Shown: positions 25,701 through 37,722, counted from the first letter of the stretch. The stretch: 64,000 bases of DNA from Tomocerus qinae (GCA_020055645.1 CM034546.1:132701875-132765874), one strand, 5' to 3'. Notes: a model not told the origin generated them from the sequence alone. Numbers and translations: made by a program.

Positions 25701-26388
25701 AGTGCTGGTATTATTTGGCCCAACTCATCGCAACGGAAGGTGTCCAGCTGATTTCCCTTCTAAGGATGATGGTTGCAGACGCAGAAGAGGAGTACAAACA
25801 TTCGTATCATCTGGCGACCCCGCCAATGTGGAAATCAAGACTATTCAGTGGGAAATTCGAAGTTTTAGATAGTTCTGACAAGCCAACATTTTCCTTGGAT
25901 TGGGAAAAGGACCAATGGCTCCATAGTCAACTTCAGGGAATGCTTCCATTGGTATTCAAAGAGAGTGAGGATGCCAACATATTCCGCGTAGGCATGATTC
26001 GAAAGCTAAAAGAAAAAATTGACGACTCCATTGAGCAGTTTCAGATACGCCATAAGAGTCAGCTAACTTCGGAAGACAAGTGGAAAGTGCATTCTAGGGG
26101 ATTGGCTTTATTTTATCAAGACGCTCTTAATTCCACAAAATTTGGCATCATCTCTTGGAATGACTCCTCGGATAACAACCCTCTCTTCGCCCTTCGTAAT
26201 TCTTCTGAATTGAATATTTACAAGGTAAATAAAATCAATTTTTTAATTCGTAGGAAACACAAATGAACCTAAATGTTTTTATACTTAAATGCCAAATATT
26301 ATGTTTAATAATCCGTTATTTAATTATATGAACATTACAGGAATTAGAACAACTTTTCGAAGATATTGGGCATGGTCGATATTCCTAA
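16727..26388 (+). CDS. Giant GTPase with SNTX-type N-terminus (paralogue 2)
   Basis: Three exons: 16727-17138, 19200-26224 and 26341-26388, phases 1 and 0, 2494 residues. The exon plan matches paralogue 1, including a short last exon starting EL. Residues 1 to about 270 are the stonustoxin-type MACPF/CDC-like domain (GDLYNCNE; RATHVVTEVITGA after intron 1; VPVKFRAVPINQFL). Long helical regions and two acidic stretches follow. The first GTPase-like module has an intact P-loop GDNTPGKS near residue 1459, unlike paralogue 1. The second has GPENSGKSRLLN near 1866 and DTEG near 1921. A CxxC plus HxxC set (CSLC, HRKC) lies downstream and may bind zinc. An in-frame alternative acceptor (ATACAG|GAATTC) lies 29 bp or so into exon 2 and would drop a few residues. 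Family: VLIG/URGCP-like. Function is inferred. Confidence 0.85.
17139..19199 (+). other. Intron 1 of giant GTPase paralogue 2
   Basis: A 2.06 kb phase 1 intron, donor CAAG|GTAAGA and acceptor TTTTTGCAG|AT. It is nearly five times longer than the matching intron of paralogue 1. AT-rich, with no coding exon or clear transposon seen. An unrecognised small alternative exon could hide here. Confidence 0.7.
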
Positions 26389-27224
26389 AGAGTATTTGCA
26401 CTTGCACGTCGTTCAATGGATTTAGGAACTATAAATGTAATATAATTATATATATTAACTTACTATCATAATAATAATATATAATATTTCACTCTGTAAA
26501 ATTGTCATTAAAGATTTAACATGTAAATCTGCAACAATGGAAATGATTTGTAAATATTTAATCGTTTACAAGGATGACAAATTACCACTAAAAATAATGA
26601 AAGTAGAAATTATTACGAAACATGACAATGAATTGGTTTCTCCAATTTTAAAATACATTGAGTACATAAGTAAAAACGTTAATTGGATTTTAATACTATT
26701 TTTGGAAATAAATTGCAATTGCAATATAATATAATTATTGCTTCTGACAGATTAAGGTGTAAAAGGAGTAAGCATATCGGAGTTAGTTAAACAATTTGAA
26801 GATGTCCCTTTTAATTATTAGAGCTAGAAGTTGGTGTATTATTTAGTTTGCAAAGATGAATATTTCAAAAAATTTCACAAAACAAACTTTCCAGATTTAA
26901 AGCGCCTAAAATGATTGTATGTTAAACCCAAAGTAAAGGCTTCTTAAATTAGAAAACGACGGTAGTCAATAATAGCCAATAATAAAATAATAATAAACCT
27001 TCTGTTTCTCGATACTAATTTTGTCAGCTCAATACAAAATTCTATCACAATAACAATATAAACATTAATGTCATGGTAGTGTACTTTAGTTTAAAGTTTT
27101 CCTTGAAAATGTCTTCGTTGAAGAGATGCAAGGCCGCAGCAAGAAAAAATTTCGGGAAGAGCCCGACAAATAACAAGTGAAAATATGTACAACATTCGCG
27201 CAAAGAGCGAAAACATTTTGGTTT
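26389..27224. other. Spacer between convergent genes
   Basis: AT-rich DNA holding the 3' ends of the plus-strand GTPase and the minus-strand receptor. Apart from the repeat fragment near 27168-27215 nothing was seen. Confidence 0.5.
27168..27215. repeat. Dispersed repeat fragment with TTCGCGC palindrome relic
   Basis: Contains ATTCGCGCAAAGAGCGAAAA followed by TTTTGG. It resembles the segment at 60420-60465 (ATTCGCGCGTAGCGCGAAAA then TTTTTGG) in composition and order. Probably two copies of one dispersed element end. Confidence 0.5.
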
Positions 27225-29324
27225 TTAAGTCAAAAAATCCTTTTTCATATTAGCTTCCTTTTTTTCTTTATTAGCCCTTTGTTTTTTCACTTTAAAGTTT
27301 TTCAGTATTTCATCAATTTTTCTTCCCAACTTTCTCACTAAAAATCTTATAATCAAGTTGCAGTATAATGTGGTTTTCCAGAAGAAAGTTTCAGAATAAT
27401 AAAGAAAGTTCTCTAAAACAGACGAAAAAGTGGCCAGAGTCAAACCAATTAAAAATAGATAAAATAAAATCTTTACATGCTCAAATTTCAAAGCTTTCGG
27501 TCCACCTTTATTTTCAGTGAATGAATCCTGAAAATCATAGTCAGTAATATTTCGCAGTTGACGAGAAATTACCACGCGGTTTAGAAATATTTGTCTTCTT
27601 GTATCCCATTGTATTAACCATTGAATTATTCCCGACGTCTGGAAACTTTTAGCCGCTTTCAAAACATACCACTCATACAAGCTGCTATATCTAATATGCC
27701 AAATTAAAGGGTAAACAATAGAATCCTTCGATTTCTTATATTGGAAATTTCGCCTTTGCATTTTCAAAACATTTAATACCGTTCCAATAACATGGGCATC
27801 GGCGATGAAGTATTCATTTTTGTTTTTCACAAAGCGTAAGTATGATGTAAGCAGTGAGCGGCTGATGGCCTTTGTCGAATTTAACTTTTTAATCATGCTG
27901 TCGTAGTACAATTTAGGACATGTTTTATTTTCAAACATTAGGATTCCCAACACATCTGACTTGTTTTCGTTAAAAGGTTTACCAATTGTGAATACGGGAG
28001 ATTTTGAATGGCCTAGTTGTTCAAATGTTTCGGGCGGAGTTGGTAAGCTGAGTTTCAAAATGAAATTAATCAACTCCCCTTTGTAGGTTTCGGATATTAT
28101 AAGACAGTAAAAGAGCCACGGAAGAAAGCAAAGCCGAAACGAGGTTTTCATTGATGGACATTTTTCCACGCATTGGTAAAGAAGTGGCAGAAAAATCAAA
28201 GCTACAATTTCCGTGAAAATTTCACTATTCCTTTTAGAATTATTTTCCCCAACTTTGGTAATTGTGACAATAGTTACCCAAAGTGCAAAAGCGGAAGAAA
28301 GTGTTCCAAGTAAAACTTCGTTACTTAAAGGCCCCAAAATTCCTTTCCAATGAATTTCCAATTTAGTATTAGGGGAAATGAATTCGACTGAATAAGATTC
28401 TCCATAGAAAAAGGTGGAGAAGTTGTTTTCAAATCCGATCTGTCGAAAAATGACATCTGGTATTGAACTGCAAGGAAAGGAACAATGCCTAATTGTCAAA
28501 TTATAAATGTCAGCTATATAAAAGGCTATGTAGAACTCAACGGGATAGGAAAATTGAAAATGCGAAAACATTTGCTGAGAAAATAATTTATCTATTGAAA
28601 TGTCAACATTTCCTCTCCTTCTCATTTCATAGTCGAATAAGTCAATATTTTTAAATTCGATAACTGCCTTGTTAAAGCTTTTAGTTTCTTGAAATATGTC
28701 TTCGATTGATGTGAAAAGAGTCCATTTATTGTTAAGATTATATCCACAAAAGTGACACCATTTAAATATTCCCCTAGAAGTTATTTGCACCAAATATTTA
28801 TGCTTTGAAAATGAATCCGTGTCACCACTTTTTTGATTTTCAATGAATGAATCACCGGTAAATTGTAAAAGTAGTAAAAATTTCCGCCGTAACATGTATT
28901 GCAACAAAAGGTTTAATTGATATCTTTCTGGGTATTTGACATATCCAGCTAAGTTGATTTCTGAAGTTTTCATTTTCAGCAATAAAATGTCAAAAGGTTG
29001 AGGAAAATGAATTTTCCAGTTGGCATTTCTTGTTTTGTAATTTCCAGTAATATTATTCACCTCTTTTGATGAAGCAATAATTTTTGAAATGATGTTTATT
29101 TCATGAAGGTATTTCAACATGAAATTTATTTCTTCTGCTATCGATGAAATCTCTAGGAGATCATCTTGGTCGTAATGAAATGTGGTGATACCCTTTGTGT
29201 TAGAGGACTTAATGGCAGTGTAAAATGTTTTAAAATTCTCCATTGATTCTTCAGTAGATATAATGGAGTGCACAGCAATGGTAATGGGGACGGTTAAAGT
29301 CGTCATCATCAGTAGTAAATTCAT
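27225..29324 (-). CDS. Divergent ionotropic receptor, intronless (type A, copy 1)
   Basis: A single-exon gene of 699 residues from the ATG at 29324. It starts with a hydrophobic signal-like segment. The N-terminal ligand-binding half contains FKWCHFCGYN and the tract FFYGESYSVEFISP before the membrane block. TM1 lies around residues 338-358, a pore/TM2 region with LPLLYQC near 370-385, TM3 with PWLFYCLIISETYKGELINF near 398-425, and TM4 near 618-640. The C-terminal tail is strongly basic. The order TM1-pore-TM3-S2-TM4 is that of ionotropic glutamate receptors, and the sequence is very divergent, as in arthropod divergent IRs. A role in contact chemosensation is inferred. Paralogues lie at 30949-32990 (broken) and 42015-44123. 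No frame disruption is seen. Confidence 0.75.
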   Translation of the reverse strand: MNLLLMMTTLTVPITIAVHSIISTEESMENFKTFYTAIKSSNTKGITTFHYDQDDLLEISSIAEEINFMLKYLHEINIISKIIASSKEVNNITGNYKTRNANWKIHFPQPFDILLLKMKTSEINLAGYVKYPERYQLNLLLQYMLRRKFLLLLQFTGDSFIENQKSGDTDSFSKHKYLVQITSRGIFKWCHFCGYNLNNKWTLFTSIEDIFQETKSFNKAVIEFKNIDLFDYEMRRRGNVDISIDKLFSQQMFSHFQFSYPVEFYIAFYIADIYNLTIRHCSFPCSSIPDVIFRQIGFENNFSTFFYGESYSVEFISPNTKLEIHWKGILGPLSNEVLLGTLSSAFALWVTIVTITKVGENNSKRNSEIFTEIVALIFLPLLYQCVEKCPSMKTSFRLCFLPWLFYCLIISETYKGELINFILKLSLPTPPETFEQLGHSKSPVFTIGKPFNENKSDVLGILMFENKTCPKLYYDSMIKKLNSTKAISRSLLTSYLRFVKNKNEYFIADAHVIGTVLNVLKMQRRNFQYKKSKDSIVYPLIWHIRYSSLYEWYVLKAAKSFQTSGIIQWLIQWDTRRQIFLNRVVISRQLRNITDYDFQDSFTENKGGPKALKFEHVKILFYLFLIGLTLATFSSVLENFLYYSETFFWKTTLYCNLIIRFLVRKLGRKIDEILKNFKVKKQRANKEKKEANMKKDFLT

Positions 29325-30948
29325 TTCTAATATATTTTTCTAAACGTTTTTTTTTATTTCATAAGCACTTGATTAGTTTTATAAATTTCTGATTGCATGA
29401 CCACCTAAATGAAAAATTTATAAGTTTGTGTTACCGCAATCATGATTATACGCATTAGTTTCGTTTTGTAGCAATTTAGTATATTAATTTTTGAGTAATT
29501 AATTAATTTTGGTAAATATTTAACTCTTTTTGTCATTGTTGATATACAAAATTTTTAAATTTTTTTCTCCGTTGACTGTCCAAAAAACGTCAATGGCATG
29601 ACAATGATAATTTCGTGACAATTGGAAATCAAAATAAATCAAGTAAAATTTTTAAATGGTGCTAATTTCAACGTTCAATTTGAACTTTGTAAATTTTCAA
29701 TTTTGGGTGAACGTTTTAAACAAGGTTTGAGGCTTAAATGTACGGACAATGCAAATTTTCCTCAATTTTTTAGTTTATAGGAAAATTGTATTCAGTACTA
29801 GGTAGCCAAAAAGTAAGTAACCAGTCTTTGGAAATACGAAAGAATAATATCTTATAGTTTTGAACCTTACCCACCTAATTAGTCACGCACTCCTTTCTTA
29901 GTTTTGCAATTATGAGTTAGGAAAATAAGAATTGCGTTATTTTGTGGTCAATATTAGTTGAGCAACATCTGAAGTAATATCATGTACTAAACAAGCATAA
30001 TTACCGGTTGGAAACAAAAGTACATTTTGTTTCGTTTCCTGGCAGTGGCAGAAATAGAAAAAAGGTAGCTGTATTTGCATTTCCATTCAATAACTTAACA
30101 ACTATCAATGGAACAATTTTAAGATAATTGGCACATTGGCAGTATCCCACACTAATTATCTTTGTGATTGTGAAATAAGATAAGATGATAAAAAATAAGT
30201 ATGAAGGGGGATAGAGACTAGATTAAAATTTGCAGTATTTGTCATCGATGGGTCAAGAGATATGTTTTATTGTCATATTATTTATTATCTGATTCTATGG
30301 CTTAAATACAGTCTTTGTTGGAACCCACAGCAATTTGTTAGCATGAAAACGTATGTAAGTAGATATTATAATTAATTGCTGTCTATAATGATAGGGCTTT
30401 CAGTTTTATTTGCTTTAGAAATGCAAGAGTTGGAATGAAGTGATAGTTTAAGAGATATAGAAATAGTTTTAAAAAGGTAAATATTGCGTCTTAGGACTAG
30501 ATAAACATAATAATGTATTTTTATAGTCTATAGTTAACCACCGGTAGTTACAGGGTACTTTTTTCTTAAGGTGATATTTAAACTGTGAATTTCTGTTATA
30601 TGGCGCAGGTATACAAATAATACCTGTTTTTACATCGATTGAAGTATCTGACTACACTGCGTAATGCCTAAGGTTTTAGATTTGTAAACCATATGAAATA
30701 ACATCTCTTTGATATAATATTATATCAAACAGATGATTTTTCACATCAATTTTTTGGCATAAAACTGTAAGCATATAAAATATAGAATTTTTACGGAAAT
30801 AGAGCTTAACGTAAAACAAATCACGAAGTTAATCAATAAAAAAATACCAGTTGACTGAATGTTTTACTATTCTTTTATACCTTCTCATGCTTATCTCCCT
30901 TCATTTTCTTCTCTTACATCTAAAACTCCCATTTATCATCTTAATTTC
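29325..30948. other. Receptor upstream spacer
   Basis: Non-coding AT-rich DNA upstream of the type A receptor. The part near 29900-29960 resembles DNA upstream of the broken paralogue (near 33675-33735), for example a TTTTG-AATT-TGAGTT block followed by TGTTATTTTG-like sequence. Flanks were therefore duplicated with the genes. A perfect 22 bp palindrome lies at 30708-30729. Confidence 0.5.
30708..30729. repeat. Perfect 22 bp palindrome
   Basis: TTTGATATAAT is followed directly by its reverse complement ATTATATCAAA, with no spacer. It may be a protein-binding palindrome or a chance AT-rich dyad. Confidence 0.6.
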
Positions 30949-32990
30949 TTATCTCATAAATTTACTTCCGGGCTTTCTAGTCATTCTAATTATGAAGTAG
31001 TATATGTTTCTCCAACAGTAAGCATGAAAGTAAATATTTTCTAGAACAGAAGAAATAGTGGCGAGACTTAGTCCGCTTAAAAATAAAAAGAATAAAATCT
31101 TAACATGTTCAATTTTCAAAACTTGTGGTCTCCCTTCATTTTCAGTAAATGAATCATAAAATTTATATTCAGGAGTGTTTCTCAGTAAACGTACAATTGC
31201 GCTAGTCCTAATAAAAGTTTGTTTTGTATCACACCACTGAATTAACCATTGAATTATTCCTGATGCTTGAAAACTCTTGGCTAATTTCAAAATGGGTCCA
31301 TCATACATACTGTTGTATTTAATATGCCAATTTAAATCGTTCTTGACAGAATCCTTTGATTTTTCATAAAGAACATTAGGCTTTTCGATTTTCAAAACAT
31401 TTAGTACAGATTTAATGTGTAAGGAGTCTGCAATAAAGTATTCTTTTTCTTTTTTCACAAAGCGTAGATATATTCCTGGCAGTGAGCGGATAATCGCCTT
31501 CGTCGAATTTAACTTTTGAATAATGCTTTCATAATACGTTTTATGGATGATCTTATTCTCATACATTAGCATTCCTAAGGCATCACTTTTGGTAACATTA
31601 TAGTTTCTATTATATGATATTGTGAATACGGGAGAGTTTGACGATACGAGTTGTTCAAATGTTTCCGGTGGAGGAGGTAAACCAGATTTCACAATGAAAT
31701 TGACCAACTCCCTCTGTAGGTTTCGGATATTATGAGACAATAGAAAAGCCAAGGAATAAAACAAATACGAAAACAGAATTTCTTTGATGGACATTTTTCC
31801 ATGCATTGATGAACGAGTGGAAGAAAAATCAAGGCTACCGTTTCAGTAAAAACACAAAAGATATTTTTGGAATTGTATTCTTTAACCTTTATAATTATAA
31901 CAATATTTATCCACAGGATAAAGCCTGTACAAAATGTCCAACTTATGATTTTCACATCTAACGGTCCCAAAATTCCTTTCCAATGTATTGCCTTGTGTAC
32001 GTGGGGCGAAATGAATTCAATGGAATGAGATTCGCCATAGAAAAAAGGGAATGTATTTGGAATGTTTTGTTTCATAGTTTGAAATCCAACATTTCGAAAA
32101 CCGACATCTGGGATTGAGCGACCGCAAATTGTTTTGATACAATGTACAATCGTCAAATTATAAATGTCAGCAATATAAAGCGATATATAGAATCCAACCG
32201 GGTAAATTTGACTAAATTTAGAAAATTGCTTCGATAATATTTTATCTATTGAAATTTTTTCATTCCTTCTTCTCCTCATTTCGAATTCGAAACCTTCAAT
32301 ATTTCTAACTTGGATTATAGCCTTATTAAAATTTTTAGTAATTTGGAAAAGATCTTCAACTGTTGTGAATTGTACCCATTTATTGTTAATATGTTCACAA
32401 AAATGACACCATTTAAATATTCCACTTGAAGTTATTTGCATCAAATATTTATATTTTGTAAATGGATCAATTGAAGCACTGTTGTCATTTCCAAGAAATA
32501 AGTTGTCCTTAGTAGTGTGTAAAACCAATAAATGTTTTCGCCTCTTCATAAATTCCAAGGTTTTTATTATTTTAAGTTTTTCTGGGGTATTGATATATCT
32601 GACCAAGTCAGTTTTTGAATTTTTCATTTTCAGTAACAATACATCAAAGGATTGAGGAAAATGAATTCTCCAATTGGCTAAAGTATTCCCTTTCGTCGTA
32701 TTTCCAGTAACATAATCTGACTCCGCCTCTTTTGATGCAACAATTATTTGTGAAGTGACGTGTATTTCATGTTGGTATTTCAACATTTCATTGGTTTCTT
32801 CTGCTGTAATGGAAATTGCTGAGATTGATGATATTTCATAATGAAATGTGATACACTTTGTTTTAGATAACTTAAGTACATTTAAAAATGTTTTAAAATG
32901 ATCCACAGATTTCTCAAAATATGTAATTGATTGTACACTATTTACGACAACGGCTAAATGGAAGGCTGCTAGAATAAGTATTATATTCAT
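30949..32990 (-). pseudogene. Ionotropic receptor type A, copy 2, frameshifted
   Basis: Two overlapping frames cover one receptor: 31689-32990 (N-terminal half through TM3) and 30949 up to about 31712 (rest of S2 and TM4). Both are clearly collinear with the intact paralogues at 27225-29324 and 42015-44123. The break falls in TM3 after the ISETY motif. The paralogues have GGGG there, while this copy has GGG at 31710-31712 (minus strand), so one G is missing. Downstream the second frame continues to a normal TM4 and stop with no other stop in between. Either the gene is very recently inactivated, or the consensus has a homopolymer error and the gene is intact. Its start at 32990 is an ATG followed by a hydrophobic leader, as in the paralogues. 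Confidence 0.7.
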
Positions 32991-35658
32991 TTTAATTATG
33001 TAAGAAGCGTTTGACTATGGCCGCATAAACAATAGACTTTTTAATTTTGCATGAATTTCAATTTTCAATATTTAATAGTAAATTAATAATAACTAATGAT
33101 GACTTAATGAAAACTAGTACAGCAATATTATCATTTTTATTTTATTTTATGAAAACGTGTTCCTATATAGAAGTTTATACACTAAAATGTATTTTGTCTA
33201 TATTGAAAATTATCAAATAGTAATCAAAGGCCAAAATCTGTTTATAGCAGATTATTTGTGTAATGAGTCCACTTTCCAGGACCACTCCAGAAATTTTGAC
33301 TACTAGCGAGTACACCCACACTATAATCTAATTTTTTACTATTGAATTGGAAATTTGTAGACTTTCTTAGGTCAATAGTTGATGATTGCTTAAATGATGT
33401 TACGATGCTATTGTCCAAAAAGTTTTTAAACGGACATATAATATGAATGAATAATTGTAACATTTTTCTGAATAAAATGCCTTTATAAGGCTTAGTTGCT
33501 TGTTAAATAATTAAGCGTTGTCTCATTTAGCAAAATTGCTGTCATTATATTGGGAAATTACCCACAAAAGTCTTTGACCTCCTTAAAACTTGAAAAGGAC
33601 AAAAGTACTTATCTATAGTTTCTGAGAAATTTTGCCAATTCCCGGAATTACAATTAAGTCGACTCAATTTCAGCCTAAGTTTTGTAATTGTGAGTTGCAT
33701 GAAACTAAATTACAATGTGTTATTTTGGTCTCGCAGTATATACGGAGGTTTCTGTAGTATAGTTTACAACGAAAGAATGCTAGCATAGCTGTGTCTCAAT
33801 TTTAAGTGTAGGTAATACACGTAGCCGGAAATCTATTATTTGTATGACGAGTGGCTGTGTATTAGACAGGCTAGGCTTAAAAATCGTTACGTTGCTAGTA
33901 TTCTACTATTTCAACTACTTACATAACCTCATTCCATTGTGTCTCATACTCAGAGTTTCGGATGTTCCCATTTCCCACCATTTACGTCTGGTAGAATCTG
34001 GGATATGGTGGAAAAGTCAGGAATGTGGGAAGTAAAGCCAAAAAATTGGAAATTTTTCTCTGTTTCCTACTATTTCCACACATTTTACATGTTCCAGACC
34101 ATTTTCATATTCATATTTCCCAGTGGGAAATTTTCCATTCGTGGTATTTTCCAGTCAAAACCATGCTCATACTTGTATACCTGGAGCTGGACGACAAAGC
34201 CAAATTGAGTGAGGTTAAATCACTTCAAGGGTATCCAACATAGTCTACTTTTATATAGGGTCACCTGAATATAAACTATTACTGCCATCAACCGCCTTGG
34301 TATGCTCAGTTCCATCTGGAAAGTGAGCCCCCTAGTTCTTATTTTTTAACTGTCTACGAAAGTATGACTATGATTAAGAACGAGTCTAATATGTACCACG
34401 CCATTTGTTTGTTCCAGAACTCACTGTAGTAATCGTATAGTGGTACAAAGTGTACGGTAGCTATCAATTACCCAGGGTTACCAGATTTTCTTCCACAAAT
34501 TTAAACATCATGACCATCAGGCATATTTACGAAGACTCGTCCAATGCGAGAAAATTTAATATGAAACTTCAATAAAACGATAACACCTTGTTCTGATTTA
34601 CAATTATTTGGTTGTTACCGGTTTTGGCCGATATAAGTATTATTTAAGTATTTTCAAATGGGGCCTAATTTAAGCGTCATACTTGTCTATTAATTATACC
34701 TGACAAGTGGCAACCCTGCAATTACCGGTTCATAATGTTCAAACTTGTTGTTTAGCTAACGTATAATCAGTTTGAAAATATAGTTACTTACGTATTCGTA
34801 GCTATATTTACATGTAAGACTTGTTTTACGATTTTTACAAATCCACAACTTGTCGGAGTTGTCTTAGTAATTTTGACAATTCTACAATTTCTGTAGCATT
34901 TAACTTTCTACTGGGATTGTCCCTTATTTGATACAGTTTTAAACCTCTGTCAAATTTTGACAAGTCTCCATCTTCAATACCAACAAGGTTAAAGAAGGGA
35001 CAAAACCATGGAACTTTTTTAACAGCAATTAAGAAGTGAGGAGAGACCGACAGTTTCCATGAGAGGTTGATAAGACTATCCTTTGGTCATGAGTCAATTC
35101 GTATTGGTCATGGAATTCATAAAAAAAAGTATGTAATGGTGTAGGTGGATAGTTAGTTTTAACTGATGGTAGATCAAAATGAATCCCTTAAATAGCTAAC
35201 CTGTGACGAAATTTTTAATTATGAACTGTGGTGACAGTAGATATAGGTATAAAAAAGTTTTATGCTACCAAAAATACAATCACCTGTCAACTTTGACCTG
35301 CAACCGTAAGCTTGTCACCTATAAACTTGTATCGTTTATTATACATGCCCCTGTGAAAACGTTTCTTAACTTTACCATTATCTCTTCTACCGAAGCAGTT
35401 TAGAAACAAAGCTAAAGTTGTTTTGAGAACCATTGTTATGTATATAATTTAGGTACATAGTAGCCCCACAATATCTATGTACAATTTCAATGTACATACA
35501 TCCAAACATTTGGAAGGAAAAATCAGAAACAACGAAAAGAATACCATCATTGTAGCGCGGATTTATATTTTATTTTCTACTATGTTACGACAGGGACTAC
35601 TGGATTAGATTTATTTCATTATTCGTGTCGAAATTCAAAAAATAAAATACTTATCATC
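32991..35658. other. Intergenic spacer
   Basis: 2.7 kb with no supported gene. Part near 33660-33740 resembles the upstream region of the type A receptor copy 1, as expected for duplicated flanks of receptor copy 2. The remaining frames (for example around 33844-34243) are short, overlap each other and lack domains. Confidence 0.5.
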
Positions 35659-37092
35659 ATGATATCCAGAATAATGATAATAGTATTTTCAACTTCAATA
35701 AAATCCTCGTATATTTTTGGTTTCATTCCCTATACTTGGGATGACGAAAGCCAGCTAATAGTCAGAGTTCCTTCAAAAATTAATTTGTGGCGATATTACT
35801 TGAGCGTGTCTGCAATTCCAGTGCATACAGTTCTGAGCATCATCCGTCTCGTGTATATTCAAATAACCGAAGGCTCGATTTCACACCACTTAATGAGCAT
35901 CGCTCTTCTGACCGTCTTAGTCTTGCTGTCATCTGTGTCTTGTATAAGCCTACGTTCTGTTGATCCCATCATGCACTTCTCAAATCTCACCATTATTCAC
36001 ATGAAAAACTTCACAAGTATGTACCTAGTTATTTTAAGCATTTCTAAGTAACACTATTATATCTCCAACAGGCGAGATTAAAATAGTATTTCACTTTTAC
36101 TATCTAATTAATTTTTAAATTCATTGCAGTGTAATTTATTTTAATTTCAGGAAAATACTTCAAAAACCCTAAAAAATTATGGCCAATTATTGACGCTTTG
36201 ATGCTGGCGTCACTGTTGATGTACTACCTACCAGTCATCGTCGTACTTTTTTACTGTGAAACCCAACAACATGTGGTTTACTTCCCTAATATGATTCTTC
36301 AAAAATATTCCAACTTAAAATTTGGCATGAATATTATCTACGCATTTGGCATCTTTTACTCCATTTACGGTGTAATTTCGTTCATTATTGTGATAATGAT
36401 GAGTGGGTGGATTATTGGCCACTGTGTTGACAAACTACACAAAGAAATTAGGTAACAGTTATTAATCTTATTTGTTTTCCAATTGGAATTGACAATTTAC
36501 AAATTATAGCAGATAAGTATTGTCTTTAAGGATGAGCAACAAAGCATTTAACTTTCAATTTATAATATAAACATTTAATTTTTTTGGTACACTCAGGCTG
36601 GGCAGAAAAAGCTACATTACAAAGGATTGGGCTCGTTCAATAGATTCGGTCGTCACTAATGTCCGGGCTTGCCGACTGCTAATGCATCTGTACGATGACT
36701 CATTCCGATATATGTTGGTGCCATTGAGATCATTGATGACCAGGACTACATTGACATGTTGCTTCATGCTCGTGCATTTCTACCATCAACTCAAAGCAAT
36801 AGAGTTTACTAGTTTCTGTTTAATTATAGGGATATCATTTGGATCGTGGATAGCCCTTCTTTACTATGGGGTAGTAATGTATAAAGCGACATCTGGTTGC
36901 AAGAAATCCTGGCAAAGATTTTATCATCCATCCGACAAGGATTCAAGAATGTACATGCAGAGGTTTTGTAGAACGTGGAAGCCTTTGACATACACAATCG
37001 GGGATGTGGCCATTGTGAATAAAAAGAGCATCCCGAAGTACATTCTTGTTGTTAGCAGAGGCATGATGAAAATGCTAGTGGCATCCACCTAA
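35659..37092 (+). CDS. Chemoreceptor-like multi-pass membrane protein (gustatory-type)
   Basis: Three exons: 35659-36016, 36151-36451 and 36597-37092, with phases 1 and 2, giving 384 residues. Donors are ACAA|GTATGT and ATTAG|GTAACA; acceptors are TTTCAG|GA and CTCAG|GC. At least six hydrophobic segments are visible: near residues 46-66, 77-97, 134-155, 178-210, then two in exon 3. Length, helix number and the conserved-looking C-terminal region (RFCRTWKPLTYTIGD) resemble the gustatory-receptor-like families of springtails. The classical insect TYhhhhhQF signature is not seen, so the family call is tentative. The gene converges on the TPR-like gene downstream and lies among ionotropic receptors, which supports a chemosensory role. 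An upstream 5' exon cannot be excluded. Confidence 0.6.
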
Positions 37093-37347
37093 TAAGCACC
37101 GCCGCCATTTTATACAGACTTTTCAAAAAGCCTTTAAAATGTAGACAGTAAATCAACATTATTATTACTATACTAGAAAAATTTATCTTGGTTCTGTTCA
37201 ACATGCTCAAACAGATACATTAGGAACAGAAAAAATATTAATCTACCCACACAAATGCTTTTTTGCAAAAAAACCTTAAAATGTTAGACCAATTTTAATT
37301 TGTAAATGCTGGACAAATAATAATATAGCAATATGATTTCAATTTAT

Positions 37348-37520
37348 TTGTAACTGCCCACTATTGCTACCAAAATAATTGTAACTGTTTACTATTGCTA
37401 CTAAAATAGTTGTAACTGCTTACTATTGGTACCAAAATAATTTTAACTGCTTACTATTGCTACTAAAATAATTGTAACTGCTTAGTATTGCTACCAAAAT
37501 AATTGTAACTGCTTACTATA
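37348..37520. repeat. Minisatellite, 31 bp unit, about 5.5 copies
   Basis: Units begin TTGTAACTG and start at 37348, 37379, 37410, 37441, 37472 and 37503, so the period is exactly 31 bp. The core is TTACTATTGCTACCAAAATAA with a few substitutions per unit. The array sits between the stop codons of two convergent genes. Confidence 0.95.
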
Positions 37521-37722
37521 ATAAGTGATATAAATAAATAATTCAACGCCAAAAAGTTGCAATAGTTTATCAAAGTGAAATAATATCCTACATCAATCAA
37601 AAACCCAACCAATGAACAATTTATAGGCTTCAGAAATTAATTAAAGGTAAAGCCATAACTAAAATTTATAACAACTACCACAACAAAACATTATTGGCCG
37701 ATAAAAGCATAACAAATTAACA

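Noticed and set aside
33844-34243. Three overlapping plus-strand frames of 63-89 codons
   Set aside because: They overlap in different frames, share no domain and show no splice or promoter signals. Treated as noise.
37348-37520. CRISPR-like array
   Set aside because: The 31 bp units are contiguous with no unique spacers, and the window is eukaryotic. It is a minisatellite.
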